Shown: one piece after another, positions 37,971-42,376 of the stretch
Numbering within the stretch: position 1 is the first letter of the stretch
Layout of the letters: every line of letters begins with the position of its first letter
Assembly (NCBI GenBank): GCA_047921175.1
Contig: JBLRWQ010000021.1
Span: 1 to 42,376, forward strand
DNA: 42,376 nucleotides
Direction: 5' to 3'
Origin: T1Sed10-7 sp047921175
GTDB taxonomy: Bacteria; Actinomycetota; Nitriliruptoria; Nitriliruptorales; Nitriliruptoraceae
Made by a program: the position numbers and the translations under genes
The notes under the pieces: model-generated
The model's database searches: none
What the model was told of the DNA's origin: nothing
Seen by the model: only the letters and a program-made list of their open reading frames with translations

Positions 37971-39490
37971 CGGTGCGCTCCGCGATCCTGGACCTCGGCA
38001 GCAACTCCTTCCACGTGCTGGTCGCCGACGTGGACGGACGCGACGTGGTGCCCGTCCTGCGGGAGCGGGAGATGCTCCACCTCGGACGCGCCGTGGCCCT
38101 GCACGGCCGCATCCCCGACGAGCGCCGCGAGGCCGCGCGCGCGGTGGTGGCCCACCTGGCGGACCGGGCCCGCCGCGCGGGTGCCGCCGAGGTGACGGCG
38201 GTGGCGACCGCCGCGATCCGCGACGCCGAGGATGGCGCGCAGGTCCTCGCCGAGCTGTCGACGGCTGCGGGCAGCGAGGTGGAGGTCCTCGACGGTCTGG
38301 AGGAGGCCCGGCTCGCCTACCTGGGGGTCCGCGCGGCCATCGCCGTGACGCGGGAACCGGTGCTCGTGCTCGACCTCGGCGGTGGGTCGCTGGAGCTCGC
38401 GGTCGGCATCGGGGACCAGGTCCAGTGGGCGACCTCGCTCCCGCTGGGGGTCAGCCGCCTGTCGGCGTCGGTGCCCACCGACCCACCCAAGCGGCGCGAG
38501 ATCCGCGCCCTGCGGGACCACGTCGACGCCGCCCTCGACCCGGTGCTCGACCGGGTCGCCGGGCTCGGCCCGCGTGGCAGCATCGCGGTCGGGGGGACCG
38601 TGCGGGCCCTGGCCCGTGTCGTCGCCGCGACCGAGGGCCGCTGGCTGCCGGCCACCGTCAACCACCTCGACGTCCCCACGTCCGCACTCCAGCGCCTGCG
38701 TGACCGGCTGGTGAGCATCGACACCGTCACGCGCGGCCGCATCCCGGGGATGAAGTCCCGTCGTGCGGACCACCTCCACGTCGCCGCGGTCATCCTCACC
38801 CGCGCCCTGGAACGGCTCGGGCTGGCGGAGGTGACCGTCAGCGACTGGGGGCTGCGCGAGGGGCTCCTGCTGGACCGCCATGCGGTCAGCTCCGCGCCGA
38901 GCCCGCTGGAGCTGCGGGCCACCCAGGTCACCGGACTGCGCCGTCGGTTCGTGCCGGACGATGCACATCCGGTCCACGTGGCCCACCTCGCCGGGCTGCT
39001 GTTCGACGGGACCGCCGCGCTGCACGGCCTCGGCGACGAGGACCGGGCCCTGCTCCAGCATGCGGCGGCGCTGCACACCGTCGGCGAGGCCCTGGCGCTG
39101 CGCCGCCAGCAGGTCCACGGCGCCTACCTGGTCGAGAACGCGGAGCTGCGGGGGTTCACCCCGACCGAGATGGCCATGCTCGTGACCCTGGTGCGCTACC
39201 ACGCGTCCCGGGGCATCTCCAGCGACCACCCCGCGTTCGCCGGCCTGTCGACCACCGACAAGGCCCGCACCGAGCGGCTGCTCGCGCTCCTGCAGGTGGC
39301 CGATGCGCTGGACCGCGGACGCGACCAGGCGGTCACCGGGGTGGGCGTGGCGGCCGACGAGGACACCCTGGTGCTGACCGCGCATGGCGGTGGCTTGGCG
39401 ATCACCCCGGACGAACTGGAGCGCAAGACACGTCTGTGCTCACGCGTGTTCGACGTCGACGTCCAGGTGGTCGACGGGGCGGCAACATGA
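37967..39490 (+). CDS. ppx: Ppx/GppA-family exopolyphosphatase
   Basis: A 507-residue Ppx/GppA phosphatase with a C-terminal HD-like domain. The ASKHA-fold phosphate loops are LDLGSNSFHVLVADV (residue 8 onward) and VLDLGGGSLELAVG; TAAIRDAEDG and GGTVRALARV are also conserved. The C-terminal 190 residues, including LLQHAAALHTVGEALAL and LVRYHASRG, match the HD-type region of two-domain exopolyphosphatases. It would degrade polyphosphate or pppGpp, opposing PPK1 encoded in the same operon. ATG overlaps the previous stop. Confidence 0.94.
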   Translation: MTVRSAILDLGSNSFHVLVADVDGRDVVPVLREREMLHLGRAVALHGRIPDERREAARAVVAHLADRARRAGAAEVTAVATAAIRDAEDGAQVLAELSTAAGSEVEVLDGLEEARLAYLGVRAAIAVTREPVLVLDLGGGSLELAVGIGDQVQWATSLPLGVSRLSASVPTDPPKRREIRALRDHVDAALDPVLDRVAGLGPRGSIAVGGTVRALARVVAATEGRWLPATVNHLDVPTSALQRLRDRLVSIDTVTRGRIPGMKSRRADHLHVAAVILTRALERLGLAEVTVSDWGLREGLLLDRHAVSSAPSPLELRATQVTGLRRRFVPDDAHPVHVAHLAGLLFDGTAALHGLGDEDRALLQHAAALHTVGEALALRRQQVHGAYLVENAELRGFTPTEMAMLVTLVRYHASRGISSDHPAFAGLSTTDKARTERLLALLQVADALDRGRDQAVTGVGVAADEDTLVLTAHGGGLAITPDELERKTRLCSRVFDVDVQVVDGAAT

Positions 39491-40293
39491 GCGCCCCGCC
39501 CCCCGACGGCGACCCTGGCGGCACGCCGGAGGCGACCGAGCCGGGCCGCACCCCCCGCATCCACCAGCTCCGGGCCCGCTACGCCCGGCGGGTCACCCCC
39601 GAGCACGTGGGGCAGCGGGTGTCGATCCGCCACCTCGTCGCGCACCCGGAACGGGGCACGGTCCCCAGCGACGTCGTCGGGCGGCTGGTGGGCGCGGATC
39701 CCGAGGCGATGCTCGTCGTCGACCGCGCCGGGCAGCTGACCGTGATCGACACGCGGGAGATCCTGTCGTCGCGCGTGGTCCCGCCGCACCCCAAGCTCGA
39801 GCCCGAGCCGGCGGTCGGCACCCGGACGGCCCCGCTGGAGCGGGCCGCGGCACGGGCACTGGTGCTCGACGCGGACGGACGGGTCCTGCTGGTGGCCCAG
39901 GCACCGGACGCGACGCGGCGGGTCTGGACGGCGCCAGGCGGCGGCCTGCGTCCGGAGGAGACCCACGAGCAGGCGGTCGTCCGGGAGCTCTCGGAGGAGA
40001 TCGGGCTCGCGGTGGACCAGGCCGGCCCCTGGATCTGGTCCCGCCGGGTGACGTTCCCGTTCCGCGGCTGCTGGCTGGACCAGGACGAGCGCTGGTACCT
40101 GGTCCGCCTCGACGGCCGACTCGCGGTCGACGACGCCCCGCTGGACGACCCCGGTGCCGTCGAGGTGCGGTGGTGGAGCCTCGCCGAGCTACGTGGCACC
40201 ACCGCGGAGCTCGCGCCCGCGGCGCTGGCGGACCACCTCACCCGGCTCCTCGCCGACGGCCCACCGGCCGCGCCCGTCGACGTCGGCCGATGA
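39487..40293 (+). CDS. SH3-like domain - Nudix hydrolase fusion
   Basis: A 268-residue protein. Residues 35-105 (GQRVSIRHLV, VVGRLVGADPEAMLVVDRAGQLTVIDTREILSSRVVPP) resemble the SH3-like barrel at the N-terminus of the actinobacterial Rv0428c acetyltransferase group. Residues 115-250 are a Nudix domain with the box GGLRPEETHEQAVVRELSEEIG. Nudix enzymes with this AP-GGGL spacing often act on nucleoside diphosphate derivatives. The combination is unusual as far as I know. It is the last gene of the polyphosphate operon and converges on pyk, 22 bases apart. Confidence 0.87.
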   Translation: MSAPPPDGDPGGTPEATEPGRTPRIHQLRARYARRVTPEHVGQRVSIRHLVAHPERGTVPSDVVGRLVGADPEAMLVVDRAGQLTVIDTREILSSRVVPPHPKLEPEPAVGTRTAPLERAAARALVLDADGRVLLVAQAPDATRRVWTAPGGGLRPEETHEQAVVRELSEEIGLAVDQAGPWIWSRRVTFPFRGCWLDQDERWYLVRLDGRLAVDDAPLDDPGAVEVRWWSLAELRGTTAELAPAALADHLTRLLADGPPAAPVDVGR

Positions 40294-40315
40294 GCAGGCC
40301 TACCACCGCTCGCGG

Positions 40316-41752
40316 CTAGCGCTCGTCCAGCTCACCGATGTGGTGGGCGACGACCCGGTTCGTGCCGCCCCGACCACCCGGGATCCCGGACACGATCACG
40401 ACGGTGTCCCCACGGTCGGCGATGCCCCGCTCCAGGCAGACACGATCGGCGGCCAGGATCAGCGCGCGCGACTGGTCCTCCTCCTCGGTCAGCACGCCCT
40501 GCACGCCCCACATCAGCGGCAGGCGGTTGAGGGTGTCCTCCTCGCTGGTGAACCCGATCAGCGGCTGGCGGGGACGGTACTTGGACACCAGCTGGATCGA
40601 GTTGCCCGAGAAGCTGAAGACCAGGACGGCCTTGGCATCCAGGTCGTCGGCGATCTGGACCGCCGCCTTGGCGACCACGGAGCCGATCACCTCACGGGCG
40701 TCGGGGAAGCGCTGATGGATCCGGTGCGGCTCCTCCTCCGCGACCTCCACGATCCGGGCCATGGTGCGCACGGCCTCGACCGGGTACCGCCCGGCGGCCG
40801 TCTCCCCGGACAGCATCACCGCGTCGGTGCCGTCGAAGATCGCGTTCGCGACGTCCGAGGCCTCGGCCCGGGTCGGTCGCGGGCTACGCATCATCGAGTC
40901 GAGCATCTCCGTCGCGGTGATGACCGGACGGGACCAGCGGTTGGCCCGGTCGATCATCTCCTTCTGGATCTCCGGGACCCGCTCCGGACCGATCTCGACC
41001 CCGAGGTCCCCGCGGGCGACCATGATGGCGTCCGACGCCTCGACGATCTCCTGCAGGTTGTCGACCGCCTCGGGCCGCTCGAGCTTCGCGACGATCGGCT
41101 GACGTCCCCCGAGGTCGGTGATCAGCTCGCGCAGCTCACGCACATCCTGCGCGGTACGCACGAAGGACAGCGCGACCCAGTCGACGCCGAGCTCGACCAT
41201 CGTGGCGACGTCCTCGCGGTCCTTGTCGGTCAGGCTCTTCGCGGAGACCGCGACCCCCGGCAGGTTGACGCCCTTGCGGGCCTTCGCGATCCCTCCGACG
41301 ACCACCCGGGCGCGCACCCGGTTGCCCTCCACCTGCGACACGACGGTGCGGAGCAGGCCGTCGTCCATCAGCACGAGGGAGCCCGTGCCGACGTCTTGGG
41401 CGAGGTGCTCGTAGACCACCGGGAGGACCGGTGTGCCGTCCTCGTCGTAGGCGTCCAGCTGCTCGGCACCCGCGACCAGGACGACCTCACCTCCCTCGAC
41501 CAGCTCGATACCCGGATCGGGCACCTGGCCGAGGCGGATCTTCGGACCCTGCAGGTCCCCGAGGCTCCCGATCGGTCGACCGAGGTCCGCCGAGATGCGG
41601 CGCACCGCAGCGAGCCGCTCGCGGTGCTCGTCCTTGGTGCCGTGGGAGAAGTTCAGGCGGACCACGTCCACCCCGGCGACCAGCGCCGCGCGCAGCCGGT
41701 CGGGCTCATCCAGGGACGGACCGAGGGTTGCGACGATCTTGGCACGGCGCAC
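40316..41752 (-). CDS. pyk: Pyruvate kinase
   Basis: A 478-residue pyruvate kinase, the last step of glycolysis. Conserved blocks are AKIVATLGPS at the N-terminus, VRLNFSHGT, DLQGPKIRLG, the catalytic IMVARGDLGVEIGPERVP segment, VITATEMLDSM, AIFDGTDAVMLSGETAAGRYPVEAV and the C-terminal regulatory domain. GTG 41752 is chosen because GAGG lies 6 bases upstream and the protein then begins at the standard RRAKIVATLGPS; the frame is open for 27 more codons. It supplies pyruvate from PEP and so competes with enzyme I for PEP. Confidence 0.96.
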   Translation of the reverse strand: MRRAKIVATLGPSLDEPDRLRAALVAGVDVVRLNFSHGTKDEHRERLAAVRRISADLGRPIGSLGDLQGPKIRLGQVPDPGIELVEGGEVVLVAGAEQLDAYDEDGTPVLPVVYEHLAQDVGTGSLVLMDDGLLRTVVSQVEGNRVRARVVVGGIAKARKGVNLPGVAVSAKSLTDKDREDVATMVELGVDWVALSFVRTAQDVRELRELITDLGGRQPIVAKLERPEAVDNLQEIVEASDAIMVARGDLGVEIGPERVPEIQKEMIDRANRWSRPVITATEMLDSMMRSPRPTRAEASDVANAIFDGTDAVMLSGETAAGRYPVEAVRTMARIVEVAEEEPHRIHQRFPDAREVIGSVVAKAAVQIADDLDAKAVLVFSFSGNSIQLVSKYRPRQPLIGFTSEEDTLNRLPLMWGVQGVLTEEEDQSRALILAADRVCLERGIADRGDTVVIVSGIPGGRGGTNRVVAHHIGELDER

Positions 41753-41838
41753 GGGGAACCTCGCGGGATCGGGGGCCAGGAGCGGAGCGCACGCACCGCG
41801 ACGGGAGGGCTGCGCAGCGCGCGCGTGCTGCACGCAGG

Positions 41839-41844
41839 AGCCTA
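41839..41844 (-). promoter_or_regulatory. Candidate -10 element for pyk (TAGGCT)
   Basis: On the minus strand TAGGCT lies 86 bases upstream of the pyk GTG, in the 99-base gap after the edge gene. Confidence 0.4.
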
Positions 41845-41851
41845 GGTGGCC

Positions 41852-42376
41852 TCAGGGCGCGGCGTCGCCGGTCGACCCGCCCGGAGGTGCGGTGGCCGCG
41901 CCACCATCCTCCTCGGCACGCAGCGAGCGCAGCACCGCCTCGAGAGCGACCTCGAGGCCCGGGACGCCGGGTCCGGGCCGGAGCTCCAGCACGCCCTCGC
42001 CGGCACCCGCCCGCCAGCTCGTGAGCGTGCCGTCCACCGCACGACCGACGACGTCCGCGACCAGGTCCTCCCAGCGCATGCGGTAGGCCAGGACCAGCGT
42101 GGGGCCGTCGGTGGCGGTCTCCCCGGGCGGCGGGGCGAGATCGCTCGGGACGACGACCGCGAGGTCGGGCGGGACCGCGGCCAGGGCGTCGCTGGCCCCC
42201 ACCCCGCCGTCGAGCACCACCACCTCGGCACCGGCGGCGACCACGGCGGCCACGGCGTCGGCGGGCGCGACCTCGGCGGAGTCGGCCTCGATCGCCTCCA
42301 CGTCGCCGAGCCCCTCGAGCAGCCCGGCCCGGAAGCGGTCCGCGTCGAGCTCGTCACCGCGCAGCACCAGCCCGAC
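41852..42376 (-). CDS. Partial periplasmic-binding-protein-like protein (5' end outside window)
   Basis: The C-terminal 174 residues of a longer protein run in from the right edge. The visible pattern (VGLVLRGDELDADRFRAGLLEGL, AAVVAAGAEVVVLDGG, DLAVVVPSDLA, YRMRWEDLVADVVGRAVDGTL) resembles the second lobe of basic-membrane-protein (Med/BMP) type binding proteins of nucleoside ABC transporters. The fit is weak, since most surface regions are Ala/Gly/Asp-rich. If correct, a lipoprotein signal would be upstream of this window. The stop is TGA at 41852. Confidence 0.62.
   Translation of the reverse strand, partial: VGLVLRGDELDADRFRAGLLEGLGDVEAIEADSAEVAPADAVAAVVAAGAEVVVLDGGVGASDALAAVPPDLAVVVPSDLAPPPGETATDGPTLVLAYRMRWEDLVADVVGRAVDGTLTSWRAGAGEGVLELRPGPGVPGLEVALEAVLRSLRAEEDGGAATAPPGGSTGDAAP

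Noticed and set aside
1..42376. Mobile elements, prophage, tRNA or rRNA genes, attachment sites
   Set aside because: No transposase, integrase, terminal inverted repeats, phage genes or tRNA-like T-loop sequences were found on reading both strands.

Overview
The window is about 42.4 kb of very high-GC DNA, almost fully coding, with many GTG starts, AGGAGG-type ribosome sites and frequent 4-base start/stop overlaps. The gene set (7Fe ferredoxin FdxA, a ppk1 gene followed by MutT1-like genes, an htrA-tatB-O-methyltransferase-mrp neighbourhood, a DUF4235 protein, a MocR regulator and a 6C-like RNA) points to an actinobacterium. My inference is a deep-branching, non-mycobacterial lineage such as Nitriliruptoria; nothing in the sequence proves that rank. 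I see no insertion sequence, prophage, CRISPR array, rRNA or tRNA, so this is chromosomal core and metabolic DNA.

Layout. 1-5.2 kb: a ParA ATPase cut by the left edge, an FHA-LuxR regulator, an acyl-CoA dehydrogenase coupled to a PHP-domain protein that appears to use a CTG start, a probable flavin split-barrel protein and a lipoprotein. 5.3-8.2 kb: a GspE/PilB ATPase whose N-terminus carries two MshEN-type motifs, then the Fe-S carrier Mrp. 8.2-11.4 kb: PAP2, TatB and an HtrA protease on the minus strand, divergent from an O-methyltransferase; this resembles the mycobacterial sigE region without sigE and rseA. 11.4-15.0 kb: a membrane protein, a small aspartate/glycine-repeat membrane protein, an FlK-like thioesterase and a TPP enzyme.

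15.2-22.1 kb is the most coherent system. A DeoR regulator, a PfkB kinase, mannitol-family PTS EIIC, EIIB and EIIA, a zinc-dependent polyol-phosphate dehydrogenase, HPr and enzyme I lie in one direction. The cluster holds the whole phosphorelay plus a two-step route from a polyol phosphate to a ketose bisphosphate. Hairpins lie at the kinase/EIIC junction, between the dehydrogenase and HPr, and after enzyme I.

22.2-31.2 kb: leucyl aminopeptidase, a cupin that is probably leaderless, a hotdog protein, an orphan sensor kinase, an SRPBCC protein, an alpha/beta hydrolase coupled to a RibD C-terminal-type reductase, a divergent dihydropteroate-synthase homologue, a thioredoxin-like 2Fe-2S ferredoxin, a small membrane protein and a deaminase homologue lacking the catalytic glutamate. 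31.2-31.55 kb is the only long non-coding gap; read on the minus strand it holds a two-hairpin RNA with the same C-rich loop twice, matching the description of 6C RNA.

31.55-42.4 kb: a MocR regulator, a DUF4235 protein, FdxA coupled to a methyltransferase, then a tightly overlapping polyphosphate operon (ppk1, Nudix, SixA-like phosphatase, Ppx/GppA, SH3-Nudix). Nudix plus SixA looks like a split form of mycobacterial MutT1. Pyruvate kinase and a partial binding-protein-like gene close the window. A recurrent TANNNT hexamer (often TAGGCT or TACCGT) sits upstream of many transcription units and is probably the housekeeping -10 element.
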